Positions 33,877 through 44,432 of a stretch of 64,000 bases of DNA are shown here, piece by piece. Numbering within the stretch: the stretch's first letter is position 1; the number at the start of each line of letters is the position of its first letter. The notes below the pieces were generated by a model that did no database searches, had not been told where the DNA came from, and was given only the letters and a program-made list of their open reading frames with translations. The DNA comes from CAJCIT01 sp963771305 (GTDB taxonomy: Bacteria > Acidobacteriota > Terriglobia > Bryobacterales > Bryobacteraceae). The stretch is from positions 268,144-332,143 of the forward strand of contig CAVYTS010000001.1 of the NCBI GenBank assembly GCA_963771305.1, given 5' to 3'. Both the position numbers and the translations under genes were made by a program.

Positions 33877-36800
33877 ATGTCCAGATTTACTTGTTTGGCT
33901 CTCCTGGTTTACGTCTTATTATCCGCTTGCTTGTTTGTGCCCGCCGCCACCGCTCAGGCTCCGGTCCTTCAAGTTTCTGGCCCGCAGCCCGCAGCGGCTT
34001 GCAACAGCTCTTTTCCGGAGGCATGCGTCACCTTCCTCGACGGATCTTACACTCCTTCGAACCAATTGACCTTTCAGGTGACCTCCAGCGATGGTGGGGC
34101 CATCAGTTTTACGGCCTCCGCTATGCTTGTCGAACCCAGCGGAGTGACACTGCCCATCACATTTTCCGTGACTCCGGTGCCCCAAACGACACCGGCTAGT
34201 GTGACGGTCCAGATCCAAGTAAACAAGGGTGCCGATGGGTACCCCACTGGGACATATCTTGGCTATCTGACCTTGACTTCTCCATCCGCGAGCAACAGCC
34301 CCCTGAACTTTCCGATCCAACTTACCGTTTTCCCAAGCCCCGCGGCGTTCCTGGTGAGTTCGCCGGACTTCTCTAAGGGTACAGAACTCGATTTCGGAAC
34401 GGTCGCGGCGGCTAAGATGAACCTCTCCGTCCAAGTCACGGATACGAGTTCTCCCGTTCCCTCCTTCAGCGTGACGACTTCCACGACAGACGGAAATCAT
34501 TGGCTCTCAGCGCAGGGAACTAACAACGGGGCGTCCTGCTCGACGCCGCCGTGCCAGTTGTCGATTTCGGTGAACCCGACGGGCCTGCCCGCCTCCAAAT
34601 ATTATGCTGGCTTTGTCACGCTTGCACCGAACGACGGCACTGGGGGCGCGGTCGTTACAGTAACTATGACCGCGGCAGTGAATTACACGCTGACGGTGAG
34701 CGATGTGGGACAGGGCCTGGTCACCAGTTCGGACGGCGGTATCAACTGTGTCAACGGGAGCGGGGCCTGCAGCACCAGTTACGCAAGCGGCACGATGGTG
34801 ACGCTAAACGCGACGCCGGCCACCGGCTGGAGCTTCCAAGGGTGGAGTGGCGCCTGCAGCGGGAGCGGGAGCCGTTGTCAAGTGACGATGAACAGCAATC
34901 TGGCTTCCACCGCCACTTTTGCACAGGCGCAGCCGGCGAATTACACGCTGATGGTGAGCGACGTGGGACAGGGCACAATCACCAGCACGGACGGCAGTAT
35001 CAACTGTATCAGCGGGAGCGGGGCGTGCAGCGCGAGTTACTCAAGCGGCACCAATGTGACACTAAACGCGACGGCGGCCACCGGCTGGAGTTTCCAAGGT
35101 TGGAGTGGCGCCTGCACCGGTATCGAGAGCGTATGCCAAGTGACGATGAACAGCAACCTGAGCCCTAACGCCACTTTTAAGCAGGCGGCGAATTACACGC
35201 TGACAGTGAGCGAGGCGGGACAGGGCACGGTCACCAGCACGGACGGCAGTATCAGCTGTATCAGCGGGAGCGGGGCCTGCAGCGCGAGTTACTCAAGCGG
35301 CACCAATGTGACACTAAACGCGACGGCGGCCACCGGCTGGAGTTTCCAAGGTTGGAGTGGCGCCTGCACCGGTATCGGGAGCGTATGCCAAGTGACGATG
35401 AACAGCAACCTGAGCCCTAACGCCACTTTTAAGCAGGCGGCGAATTACACGCTGACAGTGAGCGAGGCGGGACAGGGCACGGTCACCAGCACGGACGGCA
35501 GTATCAGCTGTATCAGCGGGAGCGGGGCCTGCAGCGCCAGTTACCCAAGCGGCACGGTAGTGCCGCTAAACGCGACGGCGGCCAGCGGCTGGAGCTTCCA
35601 AGGCTGGAGTGGCGCCTGCACCGGTATCGGGAGCGTATGCCAAGTGACGATGAACAGCAACCTGAGCCCTAACGCCACTTTTAAGCAGAATGTGATTAAC
35701 CCGACACAGGGGCCATTGCTTTTTGTGACAATGCCGCCGTGCCGGGTGGTGGACACACGGGACAACACAAAGCCGGAGGGGTTCGGACCGCCTTCGTTCT
35801 CGGTGGGAACGACGCGCTCGTTCACCATCCCGAGCGGACCCTGTAATGGCATCCCGGCTAACGCCCAAGCCTACGCGCTGAACGTAACGGTGGTGCCGAA
35901 TGGGCCCCTGGAGTATATAACGGTGTGGCCCACCGGGCAGAGCCAGCCTAATGCATCGACCCTGAACTCCTTCGATGGAGAGGTGAAAGCCAATGCGGCG
36001 ATCGTGGCAGCGGGAACCGGGGCTGCCATCAGTGTGTATGCAACCAACGATACCGATGTCGTGCTAGATATCAACGGCTACTTCGTGCCAAACACAGAAG
36101 CTAATGCGCTAGCGTTCTATCCGCTGGCGCCCTGCCGGGTGGTGGACACGCGGCCAGGGGCTGCATCTACGATCGCAACGGGAAGATTGGCAGCCTCTAG
36201 CATCACCACGCTGCCGATCCTATCGAGCAATTGTAATGTGCCGGCGACGGCGCAGGCGTATTCGTTGAACTTCACGTTAGTCCCGCCGGAGACGCCGGTG
36301 GCTTATCTGACGGTGTGGCCCACGGGAGAAGCCCAGCCCTTTGTATCGACGCTGAATGACCCGACCGGGACGGTGGAGGCGAATGCGGGAATCGTGCCGG
36401 CGGGATCTGGGGGCAGTATCGATGTTTATGTGACCGACGCGACGGATCTGGTGGTGGATATCAACGGGTACTTTGCGCCGGCGGCGGAGGGCGGGTTGTC
36501 ACTGTATACCCTAGCGCCTTGCCGGGTGCTGGACACGCGCAACCCAGTGGGTACGCCGCCGTTCCAGGGGGCCATTAACGTGGATGTGATACGGAGCGGC
36601 TGCATCGCCACCAATGCAGCGCAGGCGTATGTGTTCAACGCCACGGTGGTGCCCGGGGGCCCGCTCGCGTTACTTAACATTGTGGCCGGCAGGAAGCGGG
36701 CAACCATTGGTATCGACGCTGAACGCGTACACGGGCCAGGTGACCAGCAACATGGCGATCGTGCCCACGAAAAATACGGAGATCAGCGCGTACACCAGCA

Positions 36801-37032
36801 ACAACACGTATTTGATCCTGGACCTGTTCGGCTACTTCGCGCCGTAACGCCGAGGACAGCGCCGTTGTCTCAACCCCGCAGGCGAGACGCGCAGGGCGAC
36901 CCGATAACCTGCCTCGAGTCGACAAGCCGTCTTGCAAGCCCTCTTATAGGAGCGATGAATTCTGCTCTGATGAGTTTCGCGAATACCCGCTGCGTGTTTC
37001 GGCAATTTCATGGCTGTCTCGTACTTCCTTGA
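33877..37032 (+). CDS. Large secreted InlB-repeat protein, C-terminal frame altered
   Basis: About 1051 aa from ATG 33877, with a signal peptide (CLALLVYVLLSACLFVPAAT). An Ig-like N-terminal part is followed by four divergent InlB B-repeats of about 84 aa (YTLTVSDVGQG, GWSFQGWSGACSG, CQVTMNSNL, ATF). Modules with PCRVVDTR, LNVTVVP, YITVWPTG and DLVVDINGYF then repeat three times. In the last module an extra A at 36672 shifts the frame, so the protein ends with a basic non-homologous tail instead of the LFGYFAP end found in the sister gene. Without the insertion it would end at 36846. Role: probable surface or adhesive protein, inferred. Confidence 0.8.
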   Translation: MSRFTCLALLVYVLLSACLFVPAATAQAPVLQVSGPQPAAACNSSFPEACVTFLDGSYTPSNQLTFQVTSSDGGAISFTASAMLVEPSGVTLPITFSVTPVPQTTPASVTVQIQVNKGADGYPTGTYLGYLTLTSPSASNSPLNFPIQLTVFPSPAAFLVSSPDFSKGTELDFGTVAAAKMNLSVQVTDTSSPVPSFSVTTSTTDGNHWLSAQGTNNGASCSTPPCQLSISVNPTGLPASKYYAGFVTLAPNDGTGGAVVTVTMTAAVNYTLTVSDVGQGLVTSSDGGINCVNGSGACSTSYASGTMVTLNATPATGWSFQGWSGACSGSGSRCQVTMNSNLASTATFAQAQPANYTLMVSDVGQGTITSTDGSINCISGSGACSASYSSGTNVTLNATAATGWSFQGWSGACTGIESVCQVTMNSNLSPNATFKQAANYTLTVSEAGQGTVTSTDGSISCISGSGACSASYSSGTNVTLNATAATGWSFQGWSGACTGIGSVCQVTMNSNLSPNATFKQAANYTLTVSEAGQGTVTSTDGSISCISGSGACSASYPSGTVVPLNATAASGWSFQGWSGACTGIGSVCQVTMNSNLSPNATFKQNVINPTQGPLLFVTMPPCRVVDTRDNTKPEGFGPPSFSVGTTRSFTIPSGPCNGIPANAQAYALNVTVVPNGPLEYITVWPTGQSQPNASTLNSFDGEVKANAAIVAAGTGAAISVYATNDTDVVLDINGYFVPNTEANALAFYPLAPCRVVDTRPGAASTIATGRLAASSITTLPILSSNCNVPATAQAYSLNFTLVPPETPVAYLTVWPTGEAQPFVSTLNDPTGTVEANAGIVPAGSGGSIDVYVTDATDLVVDINGYFAPAAEGGLSLYTLAPCRVLDTRNPVGTPPFQGAINVDVIRSGCIATNAAQAYVFNATVVPGGPLALLNIVAGRKRATIGIDAERVHGPGDQQHGDRAHEKYGDQRVHQQQHVFDPGPVRLLRAVTPRTAPLSQPRRRDAQGDPITCLESTSRLASPLIGAMNSALMSFANTRCVFRQFHGCLVLP
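34681..35688 (+). repeat. Four tandem InlB-type coding repeats
   Basis: Units start at 34681, 34939, 35191 and 35443 (258, 252 and 252 bp). Units 3 and 4 are almost identical at the DNA level over most of their length. Related units occur in the sister gene at 38221, 38479 and 39589. Near-identity at the DNA level points to recent expansion or gene conversion. Confidence 0.85.
35628..36856 (+). repeat. 1.23-kb duplication, copy 1
   Basis: Matches 39774-41001 at an offset of 4146 bp. By eye there are only two differences: C36407 versus T40553, and an extra A at 36672. The match begins inside an InlB repeat and ends 10 bp after the taa of the unshifted frame. It covers the three C-terminal modules. 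Confidence 0.9.
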
Positions 37033-37350
37033 AATTTCGACTGGGACCATTGCTAATGCGAAGCAATTGCTTTATAGTCCAAATGGACATTGTTTCCACA
37101 ATTGGCCTGAGCGTCGGGGGACATAGTCGAGGGTCTCGAGGGCGTGCGCGCTGGAGACGGCCACGAGAGTTCGATCACCAACCCAACGGCAAATGGATCG
37201 GGTCGGTTTTTTGGAGAGCCTCGTGAGATCGATCGGCTGCCAACACGTGTGCTTTTTTGATCTCGTCGCGGGGCGGCAACCCGGCGGGTCTTCTTCAGCG
37301 AGTGGCCGTACGCGCGCTGTTGCTGCTGGCGGCTATGCCCAGCGGCCAGC

Positions 37351-40300
37351 ATGTCTCTAAAGGGCGACGCAGACATGGTCGGGCTTACATATGTCGGCGT
37401 GGATAACGTCCCTCCTCAAATCGGACCAGACAATTATTTTATGAACTGTATCCGCATTCTCGGGTCACGTATTTGCGGTGCTCGGACCCGAAGCGTGGCG
37501 ATCAGCTATTCACTAACCCTTGCTGGTGGAAACGCGGCTGGTCGGTATTTCGGACGAGTACTCCCGATGCTCTTACTGGGTCTGTTCCTAGGTTCCAGCG
37601 CGCACAATCAGGCTTTTGCGCAGAGCTGTACCTCTGGGAGCGTCACAGGGGGGAGCGGTTTTGATGGATTTGGCCTCGATAATGGGGCTGAAACCTTCTT
37701 CGCACTACCATCAGGCGGATCCGGTACTCTCAACGTCAGTTTCAATGGTATTGGCTGCAGTTGGGAGCTCGTCGTATTCTCGGGGCCTGTTACCCCTGAA
37801 AACTCTTCAGGAGTCAATTCGAGTACGTCATTATCGATCCCCATCAACGCTCCACCCAACACGACTCCTAACGAACAGACTAGTATTCTCACCTTTATAG
37901 TTAATGGAATTACTATCCAAACTGTCCAAGTCTATGAGAATTCAAGTTCATGCGTGGCATCGATTTTGCCGTCATCAGTGAGCATTCCAGCATCAGGTGG
38001 AAGCGGTTCCTTTACTTTAACGGCTGATACCTGTTGGTGGGGATACAACACATCTGGGACAGGCTTGGCTCTCACTGTATCGCCGGGTGGGCCACCATCA
38101 TACATGTTCAACTACTCGGTGGCTGCCAATGTGGGGCCGGCCCAGACAATTACTGTTAGTTTCACGCAGCCCTCGCCGGCGACATTTACCATATATCAAG
38201 CCGGTTCAGCCGCCCCGATGAATGAGACGATGACGGTGAGCGAGGTGGGACAGGGTACGGTCACCAGCATGGACGGCAGTATCAACTGTATCAGCGGGGG
38301 CGGGGCGTGCAGCGCCAATTACCCAAGCGGCACCGTCGTGACGCTAAACGCGACGGCGGCCACCGGCTGGAGCTTCCAAGGGTGGAGTGGCGCCTGCAGC
38401 GGTTCAGGGAGCGGTTGTCAAGTGACAATGAACAGTAATCTGAGTTCCACGGCCACTTTCACGCAGGTGCAGACGGCGAATGAGACACTGACGCTGAGCG
38501 AGGTGGGACAGGGCACGGTCACCAGCATGGACGGCAGTATCAACTGTATCAGCGGGGGCGGGGCGTGCAGCGCCAATTACCCAAGCGGCACCGTCGTGAC
38601 GCTAAACGCGACGGCGGCCACCGGCTGGAGTTTCCAAGGCTGGAGTGGCGCCTGCAGCGGTTCAGGGAGCGGTTGTCAAGTGACAATGAACAGCAATCTG
38701 AGTTCCACGGCCACTTTCACGCAGCAGACGGCGCCCGTTATTACCTCTCTCATGCCAAGTACGATTCCGGCGGCAAGCGGATCTTTCCCTTTGATTGTCA
38801 GCGGCACCGGTTTTGTCCCTGGCGCAGTCGTTTACTTTGAGGAGGTACCGTTAGCCACCGCCTTTATCAGCGGCACTCAATTGCTGGCACAGGTGCCACC
38901 GGGCCAGGAGGCGGGTACTTCCATCTCCCTCAGCGTCCGTCAACTGTCCGTCGCCTCCCCTCCGGCCAGCTCGAGTGTAGTCGCGTCGGAACTCGTGGTG
39001 AATTCGAACATGGTTGACATGGAAGCGGTCACGACGCCTCAGACCAACAACATGTCGGTTCAAGTTACGGATTTTGGGGGTGTAGAGGGTTTCGGCGTGG
39101 CTGCGACGACTGCTGACATGCCCTGCACCAATGTTCCAAGCTCCAGCTCAAGCTGCAACTGGCTGTCGACCACTGCTTCCAACGGCTTGACCACACCGTC
39201 GCAACTGTCAATTACCGTGAACCCGGCCGGTCTAGCGGTTGGACTTCACTCAGGCGGGATCACGATTTCGCCGAATGACGGAAGCGGCGGCCAATACGTG
39301 GGAGTGACGCTCAGCACGACACCCGTCGGCACCATTCAGGTGAACGCGACGTTGAATGGTAGTCCGTGGAATGGGATGGTGAACTATCAGGTGACCGGGC
39401 CGAGCATCTGGAACGAACCCATGGTGCCGGCTTCTTCCCAGACTGCTATCGCGGGTACTTACATGTTGACCGGCGTTTCGGGTGGGCCATCGGGAGCTAC
39501 GCTAACCAACATCACATACTCACCGAACCAGACCCTGAGTGGAGGCGGGACAACTACTGCCACGCTCAACTTTTCGGCAGCCACCTCGAATTACACGCTG
39601 ACGGTGAGCGAGGTGGGACCGGGCCTGGTCACCAGCACGGACGGCAGTATCAACTGTATCAGCGGGAGCGGGGCCTGCAGCGCCATTTTCACAAGTGGGA
39701 CGATAGTAACGCTAAACGCGACGGCGGCCGGCGGCTGGAGTTTCCAAAGCTGGGGTGGCGCCTGCAGCGGTTCCGGGAGCGTATGCCAAGTGACGATGAA
39801 CAGCAACCTGAGCCCTAACGCCACTTTTAAGCAGAATGTGATTAACCCGACACAGGGGCCATTGCTTTTTGTGACAATGCCGCCGTGCCGGGTGGTGGAC
39901 ACACGGGACAACACAAAGCCGGAGGGGTTCGGACCGCCTTCGTTCTCGGTGGGAACGACGCGCTCGTTCACCATCCCGAGCGGACCCTGTAATGGCATCC
40001 CGGCTAACGCCCAAGCCTACGCGCTGAACGTAACGGTGGTGCCGAATGGGCCCCTGGAGTATATAACGGTGTGGCCCACCGGGCAGAGCCAGCCTAATGC
40101 ATCGACCCTGAACTCCTTCGATGGAGAGGTGAAAGCCAATGCGGCGATCGTGGCAGCGGGAACCGGGGCTGCCATCAGTGTGTATGCAACCAACGATACC
40201 GATGTCGTGCTAGATATCAACGGCTACTTCGTGCCAAACACAGAAGCTAATGCGCTAGCGTTCTATCCGCTGGCGCCCTGCCGGGTGGTGGACACGCGGC

Positions 40301-40992
40301 CAGGGGCTGCATCTACGATCGCAACGGGAAGATTGGCAGCCTCTAGCATCACCACGCTGCCGATCCTATCGAGCAATTGTAATGTGCCGGCGACGGCGCA
40401 GGCGTATTCGTTGAACTTCACGTTAGTCCCGCCGGAGACGCCGGTGGCTTATCTGACGGTGTGGCCCACGGGAGAAGCCCAGCCCTTTGTATCGACGCTG
40501 AATGACCCGACCGGGACGGTGGAGGCGAATGCGGGAATCGTGCCGGCGGGATTTGGGGGCAGTATCGATGTTTATGTGACCGACGCGACGGATCTGGTGG
40601 TGGATATCAACGGGTACTTTGCGCCGGCGGCGGAGGGCGGGTTGTCACTGTATACCCTAGCGCCTTGCCGGGTGCTGGACACGCGCAACCCAGTGGGTAC
40701 GCCGCCGTTCCAGGGGGCCATTAACGTGGATGTGATACGGAGCGGCTGCATCGCCACCAATGCAGCGCAGGCGTATGTGTTCAACGCCACGGTGGTGCCC
40801 GGGGGCCCGCTCGCGTTCTTAACATTGTGGCCGGCAGGAAGCGGGCAACCATTGGTATCGACGCTGAACGCGTACACGGGCCAGGTGACCAGCAACATGG
40901 CGATCGTGCCCACGAAAAATACGGAGATCAGCGCGTACACCAGCAACAACACGTATTTGATCCTGGACCTGTTCGGCTACTTCGCGCCGTAA
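37351..40992 (+). CDS. Giant secreted InlB-repeat protein
   Basis: The open frame gives 1213 aa; the true start is uncertain (37351, 37441, or 37567 just before the hydrophobic core). The signal segment is RVLPMLLLGLFLGSSAHNQA. Two BACON-like Ig modules with Trp/Cys pairs (SCTSGSVTGG..., CVASILPSSVSIPASGGSGS) precede two InlB repeats, an IPT/TIG-like domain (PVITSLMPSTIPAASGSFPL), a third Ig region, one more InlB repeat, and the three PCRVVDTR modules shared with the gene upstream. The reading frame is intact to LFGYFAP. Probably an exported surface protein; Cys-pair repeats suggest disulphides. Function unknown. Confidence 0.85.
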   Translation: MSLKGDADMVGLTYVGVDNVPPQIGPDNYFMNCIRILGSRICGARTRSVAISYSLTLAGGNAAGRYFGRVLPMLLLGLFLGSSAHNQAFAQSCTSGSVTGGSGFDGFGLDNGAETFFALPSGGSGTLNVSFNGIGCSWELVVFSGPVTPENSSGVNSSTSLSIPINAPPNTTPNEQTSILTFIVNGITIQTVQVYENSSSCVASILPSSVSIPASGGSGSFTLTADTCWWGYNTSGTGLALTVSPGGPPSYMFNYSVAANVGPAQTITVSFTQPSPATFTIYQAGSAAPMNETMTVSEVGQGTVTSMDGSINCISGGGACSANYPSGTVVTLNATAATGWSFQGWSGACSGSGSGCQVTMNSNLSSTATFTQVQTANETLTLSEVGQGTVTSMDGSINCISGGGACSANYPSGTVVTLNATAATGWSFQGWSGACSGSGSGCQVTMNSNLSSTATFTQQTAPVITSLMPSTIPAASGSFPLIVSGTGFVPGAVVYFEEVPLATAFISGTQLLAQVPPGQEAGTSISLSVRQLSVASPPASSSVVASELVVNSNMVDMEAVTTPQTNNMSVQVTDFGGVEGFGVAATTADMPCTNVPSSSSSCNWLSTTASNGLTTPSQLSITVNPAGLAVGLHSGGITISPNDGSGGQYVGVTLSTTPVGTIQVNATLNGSPWNGMVNYQVTGPSIWNEPMVPASSQTAIAGTYMLTGVSGGPSGATLTNITYSPNQTLSGGGTTTATLNFSAATSNYTLTVSEVGPGLVTSTDGSINCISGSGACSAIFTSGTIVTLNATAAGGWSFQSWGGACSGSGSVCQVTMNSNLSPNATFKQNVINPTQGPLLFVTMPPCRVVDTRDNTKPEGFGPPSFSVGTTRSFTIPSGPCNGIPANAQAYALNVTVVPNGPLEYITVWPTGQSQPNASTLNSFDGEVKANAAIVAAGTGAAISVYATNDTDVVLDINGYFVPNTEANALAFYPLAPCRVVDTRPGAASTIATGRLAASSITTLPILSSNCNVPATAQAYSLNFTLVPPETPVAYLTVWPTGEAQPFVSTLNDPTGTVEANAGIVPAGFGGSIDVYVTDATDLVVDINGYFAPAAEGGLSLYTLAPCRVLDTRNPVGTPPFQGAINVDVIRSGCIATNAAQAYVFNATVVPGGPLAFLTLWPAGSGQPLVSTLNAYTGQVTSNMAIVPTKNTEISAYTSNNTYLILDLFGYFAP

Positions 40993-41001
40993 CGCCGAGG
41001 A
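39774..41001 (+). repeat. 1.23-kb duplication, copy 2
   Basis: Partner of 35628-36856. This copy keeps the open frame through the last module and is therefore probably the functional reference. The direct orientation makes the intervening 4.1 kb prone to deletion or amplification by homologous recombination. Confidence 0.9.
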
Positions 41002-41046
41002 ATTCGCTCGGCAACGCGACAGCCGGAGCTCGGAACCGACATTTCC

Positions 41047-43935
41047 TCACTGTGATCCGTTGTCCGTGGACAAAAGGGCCGACACTCGTTTCCGCATCTT
41101 CGAATCGGTCGTGTTTTCGAGCGCGGCCCGATAGAATGCGCTGGCTTCCGCCGACTGATGCAACTCGCGGGCCACATCGCCCGCCTGCTCGTTCAGATCT
41201 GCATCCCTGGGTGATCGCTTCAGGGCTTCCCTTAGTTGTTCTAATGCAGCAGTATAGTTCTTCTCCCTGATCAACATCGAAGCTAAAGCCCGCCTCGCTG
41301 CCACATACCCGGGTTTGGCTTGGACAACAGCTTGATATTCGGCAATGGCTTCCGCAGTCTTATTCTGCCGGGCGAGCGCCTCTGCCAGACTGAGACGGGA
41401 TGGCAAATACTGCGGCGACTTGTCTAGATTGGTCCGCAACAAGTTGATGGCGTCCCCGACACGATCCGGTTTGGCGACAAGAAGCATGGCCAAGTTCTGC
41501 CGTGCTGCGAAGAGATCGGGATTTTTGTCGAGCGCCTCGCGATACAACCGCTCGGCTTTGGCGAAGTGACCGCTGCTGGCACTCAGGACTCCCAAAGCAT
41601 TGTAAGGCTCTCCTAAGCCAGGCGACAACGCCATCGCCTTCTCATAGGCGGCCTTGGCGTCATCGCGACGGTTTAGCCGCTGATATACCAACCCTAAGTT
41701 GTAAGGGAGATACGAGTATTGCGGCGCCAGCAGCATACCCTTCTGATAAGCACTAATGGCTAGGTCGTAACTTCCTGTTTCAGTGTAAGCCAATGCCAAA
41801 TTGTGCCAAGGATATGCCCAGTGGGGCGCACGTTGGATGGCATCGCGGAATGCCAACTTAGCCCGCACGTAGTCTGCCTGCTCGAGATAAGCGATGCCCA
41901 GCCCATTAAATGAATACGCCCCCCGCGGATCGAGCCGGGCCGCAAGTTCGAGTGCGGAGACAGCTTCGGGGTATTTCTTGTCGAAGATCAACGCCCGGCC
42001 GCGAAAAAAATACTTCTTGCTCTCGACGATCGTGGAATCTGGCGGCAGAAGTGCCGCGGCTTCGAGATACAATTCTCCAAGGCGGAAATCGTCCTTAGTC
42101 TGGGGGATCTGATCACCCTCAAGATAGCGCAGCAGAACCTGTTGCGCTTCATCCTCCAGCGCACTTCGGAGTCTGCCCTGCTCAACTGCAAATTCCTGCG
42201 GTTGCAGGTCCTTCTGTACTTCCTGTAATGCGGTAAACGCGCTCTGTGGTGTTTCGGGCAGTATGCGCTTGGCGTCGAGTGCTTCGTCTAGCAGAGCCAA
42301 TTTCCGGTTAATACGGGTGATTTTCCGTTGCGGTACATCCGCACCCGCCTGGAAGGCACTAATACTCCGGTTCGTCCGCAATCGGGCCAATTGCTCGTGC
42401 TCCAGAGGAGTGTACGGCGGCAACTGGATTCCGGGCTTGTCCAAATTCACTAGTGACGCATCGCTGCTCAGGAATCCGGACTTTTCAGGAGACTGCTGGG
42501 AATCGGTGGCTTCCTCGACCTTATTCAAGACATACTTGAATATGTCGTTCGGACCGATCATGCCGGTGCTTTTGTTTTCCGCCTCGCCGTTCAGGCCTCG
42601 CAGAAGAAAGTAAGTGAAGGCACCATGGCCACCGCCGAAGTTCGGCGCTTCGATGGAATATTGATCCGGCTGGCTAGCTAGTAACCCGAAGACCTGTCCT
42701 TTACGCTCCAGAACACTCGCTACGACGGCATTGACTTTGTTGCCTTTTTTGTCGACGACAGTACCAATGTTGCCGGCATGACATACATCGATGAAGACCA
42801 GAACGCGCCCCACGTTCCGTAGATCCGCATCCATTACGTTAGATACTTCGGCCATCGGCAAGGCCGTGCTCCGCAGATCCTGTGGATCTGTGTCGTACGT
42901 GACAATGTAGGCGTCCCGGTCATCCGGCGTATCGCTAACAATGCCGTGCGCGGCGATGAAGAGCACTACCGTGTCATTAATTTTGGCTCGATTGCTTAAG
43001 AACTGATGAATGTTGTCGCGAATTGCTGCTCTCGTGGCCTTTTCATTCAGAAGTAACTTCATGTTGCCTTCGGTGACGGATCCACCTTTGCCACCTCGCA
43101 GGTGTTCGTAGAAGATACTGGCATCCTGATCGGCATAGTGAAGGAACTGTTTTTCGAGAAGCTTCTGATACTTGGATATTCCCACCAGTAGCGCGTACGT
43201 ATTTCCTGAGGCTAGGTCGGGCGCTGGGGCAGCAGGTTGAGTGCCGGGGCGCGGCGAGGTTTGAGGCGTTTCATGCACCAACTGGCGCGTCCAAACTGCG
43301 TCTGGGAGCACATCAGCCAGCTTGCGAAGATCGCTGGCGGCGTCCCCATTCAGATTGTATTTCTGCAGCACAGCCGCCCGCGAAACGAGCAAGGCCGGAT
43401 CCCAGGGGTTGCCGGCCAGCGCCCGATCGATTGGCCCGAGATCGTCGAGAAGCCCCTTCCTTTCATTCTCAGGGAGGGCCTGGATGCGAGCGTTTAGGTC
43501 GCTCGCGGGTGGTGCGGTCTTCAGCTCGCGCGTTTGAACGGCCGGATAGAACGGTTCACTGGCCGCGGGCGAGTGCCCGACTTCCGGGAGGAGGCAAAAC
43601 GCGGCCGGCTTCTTGCTGGCAATCTGGCCGGATCTGACGCGAAGCTGTTGAACCCCGAAAATGATCTCAGTGTTGGCGTTCAAGAATTCGGATACGCTTT
43701 CGGCGCAATATAGAACGGACGCAGATGCGCCGGGACCCGTCAGCATGGCATCTTCGGCGAACACAATATCGCCTGCCTTGGCGGTGATGGGCAGCGCGGA
43801 GTCCGCGCGCCGAAGCTGTGCGCCCGTGGATGTCAGAACTAGCCCGACGGGCCGCTCCCTGTGCGGGGGGGGGTTCAGTTGGGCTTCTGCCACAACTGCG
43901 AAGATGATCGCGCTGAAAAGGGCTGACCGGGTCAC
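41047..43935 (-). CDS. Exported caspase-like (C14) protease with TPR array
   Basis: 962 aa with signal peptide (MTRSALFSAIIFAVVAEAQ). Residues 28-120 resemble a FecR-type domain. The caspase domain (about 243-480) starts YALLVGISKY and has the dyad H330 (VVLFIAAHG) and C385 (VFIDVCHAGN). The C-terminal half holds many TPR repeats (AYSFNGLGIAYLEQADYVRA, YSYLPYNLGLVYQRLNRRDD, and others). Family proteases cut after basic residues and often act in programmed death or signalling. It ends a minus-strand locus with a DUF4384-like and a TIR-DUF4384-like gene, though a 500-bp gap separates it from them. Confidence 0.88.
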   Translation of the reverse strand: MTRSALFSAIIFAVVAEAQLNPPPHRERPVGLVLTSTGAQLRRADSALPITAKAGDIVFAEDAMLTGPGASASVLYCAESVSEFLNANTEIIFGVQQLRVRSGQIASKKPAAFCLLPEVGHSPAASEPFYPAVQTRELKTAPPASDLNARIQALPENERKGLLDDLGPIDRALAGNPWDPALLVSRAAVLQKYNLNGDAASDLRKLADVLPDAVWTRQLVHETPQTSPRPGTQPAAPAPDLASGNTYALLVGISKYQKLLEKQFLHYADQDASIFYEHLRGGKGGSVTEGNMKLLLNEKATRAAIRDNIHQFLSNRAKINDTVVLFIAAHGIVSDTPDDRDAYIVTYDTDPQDLRSTALPMAEVSNVMDADLRNVGRVLVFIDVCHAGNIGTVVDKKGNKVNAVVASVLERKGQVFGLLASQPDQYSIEAPNFGGGHGAFTYFLLRGLNGEAENKSTGMIGPNDIFKYVLNKVEEATDSQQSPEKSGFLSSDASLVNLDKPGIQLPPYTPLEHEQLARLRTNRSISAFQAGADVPQRKITRINRKLALLDEALDAKRILPETPQSAFTALQEVQKDLQPQEFAVEQGRLRSALEDEAQQVLLRYLEGDQIPQTKDDFRLGELYLEAAALLPPDSTIVESKKYFFRGRALIFDKKYPEAVSALELAARLDPRGAYSFNGLGIAYLEQADYVRAKLAFRDAIQRAPHWAYPWHNLALAYTETGSYDLAISAYQKGMLLAPQYSYLPYNLGLVYQRLNRRDDAKAAYEKAMALSPGLGEPYNALGVLSASSGHFAKAERLYREALDKNPDLFAARQNLAMLLVAKPDRVGDAINLLRTNLDKSPQYLPSRLSLAEALARQNKTAEAIAEYQAVVQAKPGYVAARRALASMLIREKNYTAALEQLREALKRSPRDADLNEQAGDVARELHQSAEASAFYRAALENTTDSKMRKRVSALLSTDNGSQ

Positions 43936-44432
43936 GACAGCTGTTTGCCAGTACTATTTCAATGAATCACGATTTAGGGAGTGCTATAACAAGGGGCCGA
44001 ACATGCCAGCGCCTTTAGTGAATAGGGTACTTGTCAATTTCGTTTCGATCTTATCATGGGACGTTACGGTTAGGCAGAGCACTTGGGCCTCAATTCAATT
44101 TCGGCCGCGTGATCGACTGGCAATAACGGACCGCGATCACCGCAGCGATCGTTTCCTACCTGGGCCTGGGAAACAAAACTGGCGTCTCATGCATCCGGCT
44201 TCTGTGTGGCCCTCTTTTCCCTTCCGGTCACAGCTATGATTCATTGCACTGGGCAAACTTAACTACTGAATCTGCCAGTTTCAGAAAGAAAAGGGTGCGG
44301 AACGTCCGCGGATCGACATTGTCAACTGTTAAACCGGCGGTTCATTAAGGGCGCAATTTGCCCTTAGCATCCCTAACGGTCGAAGTTTGGAAAGTTCATG
44401 CGCACAAGCGCGCCTTATTTCTGACTCGCGTA
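43936..44432. other. Intergenic region upstream of the caspase gene
   Basis: About 500 bp. It should carry the promoter of the caspase-TPR gene. No convincing gene or RNA was seen. Confidence 0.35.

Noticed and set aside
34681..35688. CRISPR-like array
   Set aside because: The repeats are about 250 bp, contiguous and in frame; they encode InlB-type protein repeats.
43661..44239. Plus-strand 192-aa ORF
   Set aside because: Antisense shadow of the caspase gene start plus intergenic DNA; composition is not protein-like.
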